Origin: an uncultured Eubacteriales bacterium
Lineage (GTDB): Bacteria; Bacillota; Clostridia; Oscillospirales; Oscillospiraceae
Reading direction: 5' to 3'
NCBI GenBank assembly: GCA_905201305.1
Contig: CAJKNS010000097.1
Location: 1 to 8,258, forward strand
Length of the DNA: 8,258 nucleotides
The translations under genes were made by a program, and so were the position numbers. Each line of letters opens with the position of its first letter. The stretch's first letter is position 1. A model generated the notes under the pieces. The model searched no databases. It saw only the letters and a list, made by a program, of their open reading frames with translations, and was not told the origin of the DNA. Shown here piece after piece: positions 1 to 6,364 of this stretch.

Positions 1-296
1 TCGTGGGGATGACCTGCCATGATGAGCTCCAGCGCGATTTTGCGCAGCTGGGAGAGCTGCTCGGTCTTGGTATGTACCTTCATACCTTCCTGAACTTCGG
101 TCACGCAGGAGGACACAGGTGTCTCCTGTCCGTCGATCTCCACCACGCACATCTTACATCCGCCGGTGGCAGGCAGATCGGGATGGGAACACAGATGTGG
201 GATATAGATGCCCGCGGCCAGAGAGGCTTCCAGTACGCTCATGCCCTCTTCGGCCTGGATTTCGGTGCCATCTATAAACAAAGAAATTTTGCCCAT
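1..296 (-). CDS. N-terminal part of an iron-sulfur redox protein with a [2Fe-2S] ferredoxin domain (3' end outside window)
   Basis: Only the first 98 codons are present; the frame is still open at the window edge. Residues 1-75 form a plant-type [2Fe-2S] ferredoxin domain with four cysteines at 36, 47, 50 and 64 (C-x10-C-x2-C-x13-C), as at the N-terminus of NuoG, [FeFe]-hydrogenases (HydA/HndD) and several formate dehydrogenases. The visible part ends in AGHPH followed by a codon beginning GA (Asp or Glu). This matches the start of the His/Cys-ligated [4Fe-4S] module (HPxDCxxC) that follows the [2Fe-2S] domain in those enzymes, so a larger electron-transfer subunit is expected. The ATG at 294-296 is preceded by AAGGGAG (306-312) at 9-nt spacing. 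The gene has its own candidate promoter and a structured leader. A role in hydrogen, formate or NAD(P)H metabolism is inferred; the enzyme class cannot be decided without the missing C-terminal part. Confidence 0.85.
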   Translation of the reverse strand, partial: MGKISLFIDGTEIQAEEGMSVLEASLAAGIYIPHLCSHPDLPATGGCKMCVVEIDGQETPVSSCVTEVQEGMKVHTKTEQLSQLRKIALELIMAGHPH

Positions 297-328
297 TTGC
301 TTAAACTCCCTTATATAGATTGTTGCTT

Positions 329-371
329 TGCCCCGGGAACACCCAGGACAGCCTGCCCCCTCCGGGCAGGC
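329..371 (-). promoter_or_regulatory. Two abutting hairpins in the 5' leader of the iron-sulfur gene
   Basis: In the minus-strand transcript the first hairpin has an 8-bp perfect GC-rich stem, GCCTGCCC/GGGCAGGC (364-371 with 351-358), and a GGAGG loop. The second follows with no gap: a 9-bp stem (342-350 with 329-337, containing two G-U pairs) closed by a TGTT loop. Both fall between the predicted transcription start (about 377) and the ribosome binding site (306-312). No T-tract follows either hairpin on either strand, so an ordinary intrinsic terminator is unlikely. They could stabilise the mRNA, regulate translation or be a protein-binding site. I do not recognise a known riboswitch class. 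Confidence 0.55.
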
Positions 372-383
372 GCTTCTTAAGGT

Positions 384-412
384 ATTGTACCACACTGCAC
401 TCCGCCATTCAA
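384..412 (-). promoter_or_regulatory. Sigma-A-type promoter for the iron-sulfur gene
   Basis: Reading the minus strand, a -35 element TTGAAT (407-412) and a -10 element TACAAT (384-389) are separated by exactly 17 nt. The bases before the -10 (TGG) give an extended -10 TGn. Transcription would start near 377, leaving a leader of about 80 nt before the ATG at 296. The site lies between the LRR gene stop (500) and the iron-sulfur start. Positional and consensus evidence only. Confidence 0.65.
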
Positions 413-438
413 CCGTTTTTTCACGTTTCTTTGACTGG

Positions 439-456
439 AAATTCCGCCAAATTCCG
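439..456. repeat. Short direct repeat AAATTCCG at 10-bp period, upstream of a promoter
   Basis: AAATTCCG occurs at 439-446 and again at 449-456 on the plus strand, one helical turn apart. It sits about 27 bp upstream of the -35 element of the iron-sulfur gene promoter and downstream of the LRR gene stop. The position and 10-bp phasing fit a tandem activator site, but an 8-bp repeat in an AT-richer gap can also arise by chance. Confidence 0.3.
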
Positions 457-499
457 TGTTTTTTGCTGTTTGTTGAAACTAATCCACGAATTTTGCCTG

Positions 500-2437
500 T
501 TAGCGTTCCCTACGTTTCCGGCCTTTTTCCACACACCAGCCAAGCCCCAGCACGCAGGCAGCCACGCCCAGCACCACGCCCAGCAGGATCAGCTTACCGT
601 GGTCCTTCGGCTCCTGCCCGGTTGTTTTTTCTGTGTCGAACAGGTCCTCGGGTACTTCGCTGATCTTCGGCAGCACATAGCCATATTCCACCGGCAGCGC
701 TTCGATACTTTCCTCGTCCCAAACCTCCGTCAGCGCCTGCCACTGGACCTCGCTGCCCTGGAATTTTACCTCCTCCAGCTGATCGCACTCACTTAGCGCC
801 GTTTTATCCAGCTCCCGCAGGGCTTCCGGCAGAGAAATATATTTCAGGCTGGTACATTTGTGAAACGCATCGTTGCTGATCCGGCGAACGGAATCCGGCA
901 GCGTAAGCTCCTCCAATGCGGTGCAGCAGAGAAACGCCGCGCCTCCAATTGTCTCCATCGTCTCCGGCAGCTCCACAGCTTTCAGCTGCTGGCAGTTATA
1001 AAAGCAGGCGTCGCTGATATACGTCAGCCCATCGGGCAAACGAACCGTCTCTATGCCGCTGTTTTCAAATGCCGCCCCTCCCAGCGTTCTCAGGCTCTCC
1101 GGCAATATGGCTTCCTTGAGACTGGTGCTGGACGAAAACGCGCTGTCGCCGATTTCCTCCAGATCATCGTTCCACTGAACCGTTTCCAGCGCCCGGCAAT
1201 CATAAAACGCCATCCATGCTATGATCCTCAGTCCCTCCGGCAGAATCACCTCCCGCAGCTTAGGCTGCCCCTGAAAGGCACCATCGGCAATGATGGTGGT
1301 CCCCTTTGGCACCTCCACCGTTTCCTCTGTCCGCAGGGCATAGCAGAGAACCATGTCCTGATCCCTTCGCAGCATCAGAAAATTGCCGTCCATCCAGTAA
1401 TACGGGTTGTCCTCAGAGACAGTCAGCTCGCTGAGCTGTGTGTAAAAGAAGGTACGCGCGCTAACCTCCTCCAAGGATGCGGGCAGATGCAGGCTTTGGA
1501 TTCCGCTTTCGGCAAATTCCCAGCTGCCCAGCTCCTTTAAGCCCTCCGGCAAAGTAAGTTCCGTCAGGCTCTCGCAGCAGGCAAAATTATTGCCACATAA
1601 AAATTCCAGGCTCTCCGGCAGCGTTACCTCCCGCAGGGACGTACATTGCAAAAAGCAGCCGGAGATGCTTACAACGCTTTCCGGCAGCGCCACTGTTTCC
1701 AGCGCAGAGCATCCGGAAAACACCGTATCCAATCGCTGGACGCCATAGGGAATCTCCACTGACTCGAGCTGATCGCAACCCTGAAATGTCTCCTTCCAGT
1801 TTTCGCAGTCCGCGGACAACCGGGCACGCACCACCGGGGTTCCCCCAAAGGCATCGGGCCCTACCTGGGTAACGGTGTCCGGCAGTATCACCTCTGTCAG
1901 TCCGGAGGCAGCAAACGCTTCCTCCCCAATGGTCTGTAGGCTTTCCGGCAGCGAGATTTCCGTCAACATGCTGCATCCCTTAAAGCAGGAATCTGCAATT
2001 GCGGTCAGCCCTTCCGGCAGCCTTACACTGCGCAATCCTGTGCAGTCCTGGAAGCAGTGCCCATCGATCTTTGTCACCGTATCCGGAATCGTAATTTCCT
2101 GCAGCGCCGAACATTCGTTAAGGGCGTATCTCCCAAGCACCGTCACATCCGGGCCGATGGAAACCCACTGTAGATTTTCGCACGCCTGCATCGCCCTGTC
2201 CCCAAGGTTTGTGACCCCCGGCTCCAGCACCAGCGCGGTAATTTCATCCCGGCTGTCCCACCAAGGCGCACGGTCTATGTAGTTGTGCATCTCCCCGGTG
2301 CCGGAAATGGTCAATACGCCGTCCTCCAGTCGCCAGCTGATATTCACGCCGCAGCTTCCGGAGGTTTTCTTTTCCGCCGCGCCGCAGGGCAGCAGCAAAG
2401 CCGCAAATAATACCAGCAGCATTCCAATCCGTTTCAT
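500..2437 (-). CDS. Secreted, membrane-anchored leucine-rich-repeat (LRR_5, BspA-like) surface protein, 645 aa
   Basis: Residues 1-22 form a signal peptide (MKR, then a hydrophobic core ending CGAAEK; proline before Cys18 argues against a lipobox). Residues 25-60 are the SG-SCG...DGVLTISGTGEM segment seen at the start of many clostridial BspA-like proteins. From about residue 63 to 595 there are about 20 repeats of 22-23 residues with the pattern LPxSLxxIGxxAFxxCxxLxxV, typical of LRR_5. One repeat carries the usual insertion (DNPYYWMDGNFLML). The array ends with a VQWQAL segment common at the end of such arrays. Residues 616-636 are a membrane helix followed by the basic tail EKGRKRRER; there is no LPXTG sorting motif, so it is probably tethered in the membrane with the repeats outside. 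The start at 2437 has AAGGAG five bases upstream. An in-frame ATG at 2506 lies upstream of the predicted promoter and would bury the signal peptide. LRR_5 proteins are linked to adhesion or binding of host or microbial partners, but the ligand here is unknown. No clear terminator follows. Confidence 0.9.
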   Translation of the reverse strand: MKRIGMLLVLFAALLLPCGAAEKKTSGSCGVNISWRLEDGVLTISGTGEMHNYIDRAPWWDSRDEITALVLEPGVTNLGDRAMQACENLQWVSIGPDVTVLGRYALNECSALQEITIPDTVTKIDGHCFQDCTGLRSVRLPEGLTAIADSCFKGCSMLTEISLPESLQTIGEEAFAASGLTEVILPDTVTQVGPDAFGGTPVVRARLSADCENWKETFQGCDQLESVEIPYGVQRLDTVFSGCSALETVALPESVVSISGCFLQCTSLREVTLPESLEFLCGNNFACCESLTELTLPEGLKELGSWEFAESGIQSLHLPASLEEVSARTFFYTQLSELTVSEDNPYYWMDGNFLMLRRDQDMVLCYALRTEETVEVPKGTTIIADGAFQGQPKLREVILPEGLRIIAWMAFYDCRALETVQWNDDLEEIGDSAFSSSTSLKEAILPESLRTLGGAAFENSGIETVRLPDGLTYISDACFYNCQQLKAVELPETMETIGGAAFLCCTALEELTLPDSVRRISNDAFHKCTSLKYISLPEALRELDKTALSECDQLEEVKFQGSEVQWQALTEVWDEESIEALPVEYGYVLPKISEVPEDLFDTEKTTGQEPKDHGKLILLGVVLGVAACVLGLGWCVEKGRKRRER

Positions 2438-2477
2438 AGGCGCTCCTTCCCCGGTTTTCCATTTTTCTTCCGGTTCC

Positions 2478-2506
2478 AGCATACCATGAATTGGTTTGAA
2501 GCGCAA
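2478..2506 (-). promoter_or_regulatory. Candidate sigma-A promoter of the LRR gene
   Basis: On the minus strand TTGCGC (2501-2506) and TATGCT (2478-2483) are separated by 17 nt, with TGG directly before the -10 (extended -10). Predicted start is near 2471, giving a leader of about 34 nt to the ATG at 2437. The -35 is weak (three of six consensus bases), so the call rests on spacing, the extended -10, and position just downstream of the preceding gene's terminator. Confidence 0.45.
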
Positions 2507-2509
2507 GGG

Positions 2510-2548
2510 AAAAGCCCCGGAGGACCGATACCGGTGCTCTCCGAGGCT
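2510..2548 (-). terminator. Intrinsic terminator after the propeller-repeat membrane protein gene
   Basis: In the minus-strand transcript a 10-bp stem AGCCTCGGAG/CTCCGGGGCT (2539-2548 with 2513-2522, one G-U pair) encloses a smaller ACCG/CGGT stem with a GTAT loop, and TTTT (2510-2513) follows. It begins about 16 nt after the stop codon at 2564-2566 and separates the sigma-factor operon from the LRR gene. Confidence 0.8.
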
Positions 2549-2563
2549 GTTTTCCTTTACTGC

Positions 2564-4849
2564 TTACTCAGCGACCACGCCGTCACTGGACGTATATGTG
2601 GTGTTCGTTTCTGTTTCCAGATCGTAGGTGCCAAATTCGGTCACAGCTCCCGTATCATAGCTCCGCTTTACATAATAGCAGGTTTCCCGCCAAAGCTCCA
2701 CCTCCGCTGCGTCCTGCAGCGTTTCGCCCTTCATAACAGTTTCGGTTTCCCCTGTGTTCACATTGATTCCAAGAACCCAAATGGGCGTCGAGTCATTCAT
2801 GGGCTCCAAATACAGGGTATCCCCCTCCAGGTTTAAAATGTTCACACTGGAGCCCATGACAGTGCCCAGCCACTTGGAGCTGCCATCCTCATAGGAGATT
2901 CGATAGACCTGATACTTGGAGCTGTTTTCGTCTCTTTGCAGGACGATGATGCAGTCGTCAAAGAACTTCACTTCCCACTGGTCGTCCTTTGTGCCCAGCG
3001 CGCCGGTCAGCGGCTCATAACTCTCCGTACCGCCGGTGAGGTCCACATAGCCGATTTCACCGTTTCCGCCCAGACAATAGATCTTGCCGTCGTGCAGGAT
3101 TTGCGGCTGGGATTTTTTCAGCCGGAACAGGGCATCCGTTTCCGTCTCTCCGGTGGTAAGATCGGTGACATAATAGTTCCAATACAGCGTTCCATTCTTC
3201 ACCGCAATGGGCTTTACCGCAATCTGCTGCGCCTTTTCCAGGGTCAAAAGCAGCTGCGCCGTACCGTCCCTGATCTCATAGACCTCGCCGCTGTCAGAGC
3301 AGGTTGCATACAGTCCCTCATCGCAATTGAGAATGCGGCAGGCAATCCCGCTGACCAGCTGCTCGGTCCGCTCTTCCTCCGGGATATAGCGATACACGCC
3401 GCTGGCGGGGTCCACATAGTAGACGCCGTTTTCCGTATACGTCAGGTCGCAGTATTCTTTCACTACATTGAAATTCTCATACCATTCGCCTGCATCATTG
3501 GAACCCCCCTGCTGCCAATAGAAATCCGGCTCCGCCACAAGACTGCCGTAAAGTCCGCTGCTCTGGTACACCAGAATATCGGTTCCGGCGGCAAAATCAT
3601 AATAATAGAGTCCCTCCAACTGCGGCTGCGGGTCCGGGACAGCGCTGTTCCGGATATAATATAGTCCGTCCGATGCCGCGCTTGCCACACTGCAGCTGCC
3701 AATGTTGCTGATCTCCGCAAGCTGGTCATGGTCCATTACCACAGACAGTTCACCGGTTTCTCCGTCATAGCAAAGCAGCTCCATAACCTGATCGCCGTTT
3801 TCCTGCATCTCCGTGTGGAGCAGATACAGGTTCCCATTCTGGATATTCAACATTGTATTGCTGTCGTCCAGTGTGGTCAGCTCCCGCAGTTCTCCGGTGG
3901 TCAGCTCATAGCAGAAGTAGCCATACTGCTGCACATCGTCTGCGGTCTGCACTGCCTCCAGATACAGCCGATCACCGTCCATGTCAGCATTGGCGCTGAT
4001 GATCGAAGCATCTATACGAACCTGATCTCCCTCCGCGTCTCCCTGCTGCCAATCTGAAGCCGCCTCCCACAGGGTTTCCGTCTCTCCGGAGCCAAGGTCA
4101 ATCCGGCACAGCGTGCCACGGGACAGATCCACGCCATACAAGCTGCCCTGATAGACGCCGCAGGGATCCATCATTCCACTTTCCACATCGGTAAGCTTCC
4201 TTGTTGTGCCGTCGTCCATGGATGTGGCATAGATATTCCAGTCCTGCTGCCAGCATACATAGCCGTTACTGACCCCTTGCAGGATTGGGTAGCCCGGTCC
4301 CATATTCTCCAGCGTCGCCACCGTGGTCACGTCACCGTTTTCTACCAAAGCAACCTGCCCGTTTGCCTGATTGAGGCAATACAAGCTGCCATCGGATTCC
4401 GCAAGACTGCATGGTCCGTTGGGCAGAATTGTTTTTGTGGTTTTCGTTTCCGGATCTATGGACATCAGACCAATATACGGGTCTACAAAGTAAACGCCAT
4501 CCGCCCGGGCAACCACCTGATAATCGTATACGCTCCCCAGACTGTCCTCCGGATTCAGCGTCCGCAGCTCCGGCGTGGTTCCCTCCCCATTGGATTCCTC
4601 CGCCGAATCCTGAGGCAATACAGAAGTAACCGGCGGAAGGGTGGGCTCCGGCGGCTTCTGGCTCTGCTGCTCCTGCTGATTCCATAGCTTCGCCGCGCAC
4701 AACCCCAGCAGCGTCACACCGCAGAGAATGCACGCCGCCATAGAGCCGATTTTGAGGCTCCTTCTGGGGCTTTTCTTTAAGTTTTCGGCATCGAGCACCA
4801 TTTGCTCATTGATATGACCCAATCCGTCCAGAATATCTTCAGGCTTCAT
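2564..4849 (-). CDS. Single-pass membrane protein with extracytoplasmic beta-propeller-like repeats; putative anti-sigma/sensor partner, 761 aa
   Basis: Residues 1-32 are a short cytoplasmic head (MKPEDILDGLGHINEQMVLD, then a basic KKSPRRS stretch). I recall similar heads in clostridial proteins encoded just after ECF sigma genes. Residues 33-53 are one membrane helix, and 55-105 a Gln/Pro/Ser/Glu-rich linker. Residues 107-761 hold about 14 divergent repeats of 35-55 residues, each with a (N/D)G-x-LY strand and then a ...DxxTGExxxL strand. This is the look of DUF5050/PQQ-type beta-propellers and would suit two seven-bladed propellers. The start codon overlaps the sigma factor stop by 11 nt (ATGAAGCCTGA), with an AAAGGGG ribosome site inside the sigma gene, so translation is probably coupled. 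Overlap, topology and order suggest it holds the sigma factor at the membrane and senses an external signal; this is inference. There is no zinc-anti-sigma HxxxCxxC motif. An unrelated surface-binding role is possible. Confidence 0.8.
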   Translation of the reverse strand: MKPEDILDGLGHINEQMVLDAENLKKSPRRSLKIGSMAACILCGVTLLGLCAAKLWNQQEQQSQKPPEPTLPPVTSVLPQDSAEESNGEGTTPELRTLNPEDSLGSVYDYQVVARADGVYFVDPYIGLMSIDPETKTTKTILPNGPCSLAESDGSLYCLNQANGQVALVENGDVTTVATLENMGPGYPILQGVSNGYVCWQQDWNIYATSMDDGTTRKLTDVESGMMDPCGVYQGSLYGVDLSRGTLCRIDLGSGETETLWEAASDWQQGDAEGDQVRIDASIISANADMDGDRLYLEAVQTADDVQQYGYFCYELTTGELRELTTLDDSNTMLNIQNGNLYLLHTEMQENGDQVMELLCYDGETGELSVVMDHDQLAEISNIGSCSVASAASDGLYYIRNSAVPDPQPQLEGLYYYDFAAGTDILVYQSSGLYGSLVAEPDFYWQQGGSNDAGEWYENFNVVKEYCDLTYTENGVYYVDPASGVYRYIPEEERTEQLVSGIACRILNCDEGLYATCSDSGEVYEIRDGTAQLLLTLEKAQQIAVKPIAVKNGTLYWNYYVTDLTTGETETDALFRLKKSQPQILHDGKIYCLGGNGEIGYVDLTGGTESYEPLTGALGTKDDQWEVKFFDDCIIVLQRDENSSKYQVYRISYEDGSSKWLGTVMGSSVNILNLEGDTLYLEPMNDSTPIWVLGINVNTGETETVMKGETLQDAAEVELWRETCYYVKRSYDTGAVTEFGTYDLETETNTTYTSSDGVVAE

Positions 4850-5402
4850 CCAGCATTCCCCTTTCCTGCAAATATGTCAGCAGCTGCCGCCGAATACGGT
4901 GCAGCGTGGTCCGAACGCGCCCCTCCGTCCAGCCCAGCCGCTGGGCAATGTCCCGCATGGGCATTAAGTACCAATATCGAAGCAGAAACATTCTTCGCCG
5001 TTCCACGGGCAGTGTTTTCAGAAATGCCTCCAGCGCCCGGCTCAGCTCCGCCGCCTGCACCTGCTGCTCCACATTGTCCCTTGACGGAATACATTCGCCC
5101 AGTTCCTCCAGCGCCAGCACCATTTCGCCGCTGCGCTTTTCTGCGTTGCGCCTACGCCACCGGTCAATGGCGCCATTCCGGGTAATCTTCCCCAAAAAGC
5201 CCTGGAAGCACCCCGGCTTTTGCGGCGGAATGGCATTCCAGGCAGAAAGCCAGGTGTCATTGACCGTTTCCTCGGAATCCTCTCGATTTTGGAGAATTCG
5301 ATAGGCAATGGTCCCGCAGTAGGCTCCGTATTTTCGTTCTGTCTCCTGAAGCGCCTGCTCATTTCTCAGGAAATACAGCTCCAGAATATCATGATCTTCC
5401 AT
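4839..5402 (-). CDS. ECF-type RNA polymerase sigma factor (sigma-70 family), 187 aa
   Basis: Residues 8-90 match sigma region 2: LELYFLRNEQAL, then a core-binding helix with EDSEETVNDTWLSAWN and the FLGKITRNGAIDRWRRR helix that contacts the -10. Residues 120-178 match region 4, with LPVERRRMFLLRYWY leading into the helix-turn-helix MRDIAQRLGWTEGRVRTTLHRIR that reads the -35. Regions 1 and 3 are absent, and the length is typical of ECF sigmas. I place the start at the ATG ending at 5402, which has AAGGAGG eight bases upstream. An in-frame ATG at 5459 has no ribosome site and lies within the spacer of the candidate promoter. The final bases overlap the next gene's start by 11 nt, as in sigma/anti-sigma pairs. 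It probably redirects RNA polymerase to a small regulon, perhaps including its own operon. The inducing signal is unknown. Confidence 0.9.
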   Translation of the reverse strand: MEDHDILELYFLRNEQALQETERKYGAYCGTIAYRILQNREDSEETVNDTWLSAWNAIPPQKPGCFQGFLGKITRNGAIDRWRRRNAEKRSGEMVLALEELGECIPSRDNVEQQVQAAELSRALEAFLKTLPVERRRMFLLRYWYLMPMRDIAQRLGWTEGRVRTTLHRIRRQLLTYLQERGMLDEA

Positions 5403-5439
5403 GCCTCCCGCCTCCTTTTCTTGCGTCTCTACCCCTAAG

Positions 5440-5465
5440 GACGCAGAATTCTCCTCCATGTTACA
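5440..5465 (-). promoter_or_regulatory. Candidate ECF-type (autoregulatory) promoter of the sigma operon
   Basis: On the minus strand TGTAAC (5460-5465) is followed after exactly 16 nt by CGTC (5440-5443). This resembles the Bacillus extracytoplasmic-sigma consensus (TGAAAC, 16 nt, CGTC/CGTA). A start about 7 nt downstream would leave a leader of some 30 nt to the ATG at 5402. It lies directly after the terminator of the preceding gene. Self-recognition by the encoded sigma factor is inferred from this pattern, which is common among ECF sigmas. Confidence 0.5.
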
Positions 5466-5479
5466 GTATTTTTACATAG

Positions 5480-5521
5480 AAAAAAAGCGGAAATCCAATT
5501 TTCTCAGGATTTCCGCTTTTC
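5480..5521 (-). terminator. Strong intrinsic terminator after the DUF554 gene
   Basis: A perfect 14-bp stem (5483-5496 with 5507-5520; arm AAAAGCGGAAATCC) with a 10-nt loop is followed on the minus strand by a run of seven T (5480-5486, partly within the stem). It starts about 5 nt after the DUF554 stop at 5526. The plus strand also has TTTT after the stem, but no plus-strand gene ends here. Confidence 0.92.
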
Positions 5522-5525
5522 TTTG

Positions 5526-6224
5526 TTATCCGATCCCCGCTGCTGAAAACAGCATCACCACAAAGGGCACCAACACCAGTGCCGGAAGAAAGCTAATCAC
5601 CTTGATTTTCGTTACACCAATAACGTTGAGTCCCAGCGCAAGAATCATCAGGCTCCCGGCACAGCTCATCTCTGCAATGGCGCTGGCAGACAGCACCGGC
5701 GCTAAAAACTGCGCCAGCAGCACAATTCCACCCTGAAAAACCAGCACAAACGCCGCCGAAAACAGCACGCCGATGCCCAGCGTTGCCGACAGCATAATGG
5801 ACGAGATAAAGTCCAGAAGGGACTTGGTCAGCAGCATTTCGTTGTCACCCTTGAGTCCCGCGTTTAAGGAGCCCACAATGGTCATGGCACCGATACAAAA
5901 CAGCAGGCAGGCGGTGATAAAGCCCTGGGAAATCTGCCCTGCCTTTCCTGCCCCCGCCGTTTTCCCGGCAACTTTTTCCACGCCGCGGTTGACTCGTCCA
6001 TCCAAATCCAGCAGGGTGCCCAGCAGCACGCCAATGACCATGGACAAAATCAGCACCAGCGTATTCTCCCCTGACGACAGCCCCGTGACGCCAATGGCAA
6101 TGGTACAAAGTCCAATGCCCGTCATTACCCCGTCACTGAGCCGTTCTGGAATTCCCTTTTTGCAGATCAGACCAATGATGCTGCCCAATATTACCGTAAA
6201 CGTATTGACCAGTACGCCAAACAT
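5526..6224 (-). CDS. DUF554 family (YdfK/YqgA) integral membrane protein, 232 aa
   Basis: The protein is almost entirely hydrophobic, with about seven membrane helices: roughly residues 2-20, 33-49, 54-72, 101-120, one or two across 138-175, 188-204 and 208-230. The opening MFGVLVNTFTVILGSIIGL, the segment GVLLGTLLDLDGRVNR (65-80) and the central FCIGAMTIVGSLNAGLKGD (109-127) are characteristic of the DUF554 family, which includes B. subtilis YdfK and E. coli YqgA. The length is normal. The ATG at 6222-6224 is preceded by AAGGAGGA at about 8-nt spacing. The gene is monocistronic, with its own promoter and terminators on both sides. The biochemical function of the family is not established and the neighbours do not suggest a substrate. 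Confidence 0.92.
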   Translation of the reverse strand: MFGVLVNTFTVILGSIIGLICKKGIPERLSDGVMTGIGLCTIAIGVTGLSSGENTLVLILSMVIGVLLGTLLDLDGRVNRGVEKVAGKTAGAGKAGQISQGFITACLLFCIGAMTIVGSLNAGLKGDNEMLLTKSLLDFISSIMLSATLGIGVLFSAAFVLVFQGGIVLLAQFLAPVLSASAIAEMSCAGSLMILALGLNVIGVTKIKVISFLPALVLVPFVVMLFSAAGIG

Positions 6225-6265
6225 CGCGACATCCTCCTTGCCGCTCTATGGAGTCGGCAGGGATA

Positions 6266-6294
6266 ACTATAGCAGTTTTTCTTTGTCGCGTCAA
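6266..6294 (-). promoter_or_regulatory. Strong sigma-A promoter of the DUF554 gene
   Basis: On the minus strand TTGACG (6289-6294) and TATAGT (6266-6271) are separated by 17 nt. Each matches five of six consensus bases, and TGC before the -10 adds an extended -10 element. The predicted start is near 6259, giving a leader of about 35 nt that contains AAGGAGGA. It lies between the phoU terminator and the DUF554 start. Confidence 0.85.
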
Positions 6295-6323
6295 CCTTTT
6301 AATGTATAAAAGCGTTCAAGATA

Positions 6324-6351
6324 GAAAATAGGTACTGCCGAAGCAGTACCT
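6324..6351 (-). terminator. Intrinsic terminator of the pst-phoU operon
   Basis: In the minus-strand transcript a perfect 9-bp stem AGGTACTGC/GCAGTACCT (6343-6351 with 6330-6338) is closed by a stable UUCG tetraloop and followed by ATTTTC. It begins 13 nt after the phoU stop at 6365-6367, marking phoU as the last gene of the operon. Confidence 0.9.
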
Positions 6352-6364
6352 GAAAGCTATTGTT

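Noticed and set aside
301..342. Possible 13-codon leader ORF (GTG start, TAA four bases before the iron-sulfur gene ATG).
   Set aside because: It uses a GTG that lies inside a predicted hairpin, its nearest GGAGG is 16 nt away within another hairpin loop, and the peptide has no attenuation-like codon run.
351..371. The 8-bp GC-rich hairpin as the LRR gene terminator.
   Set aside because: No T-tract follows on either strand, and a good promoter lies between the LRR stop and the hairpin.
860..1540. Long plus-strand open frame of 226 codons, with several others of 110-330 codons opposite the LRR, propeller and pst genes.
   Set aside because: They lie antisense to genes with clear family motifs, have no recognisable domain, and reflect the third-position bias of GC-rich genes on the opposite strand.
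500..2437. Repeated CTCCGGCAG-like DNA words across the LRR gene as possible mobile or regulatory repeats.
   Set aside because: They encode the recurring LPE(S/G)L of each protein repeat and stay in frame, so the protein repeats explain them.
2438..2506. Extended N-terminus of the LRR protein starting at the ATG ending at 2506.
   Set aside because: It would place 23 polar residues before a clear signal peptide and would begin upstream of the predicted transcription start.
5403..5459. Extended 206-aa form of the sigma factor starting at the ATG ending at 5459.
   Set aside because: There is no ribosome site before it, it lies inside the spacer of the candidate promoter, and the ATG at 5402 has a consensus AAGGAGG and fits the ECF domain start.
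5480..5521. The inverted repeat downstream of DUF554 as a transposon end or recombination site.
   Set aside because: Stem, loop, T-run and position just after a stop codon are those of an intrinsic terminator; there is no second copy or target-site duplication.
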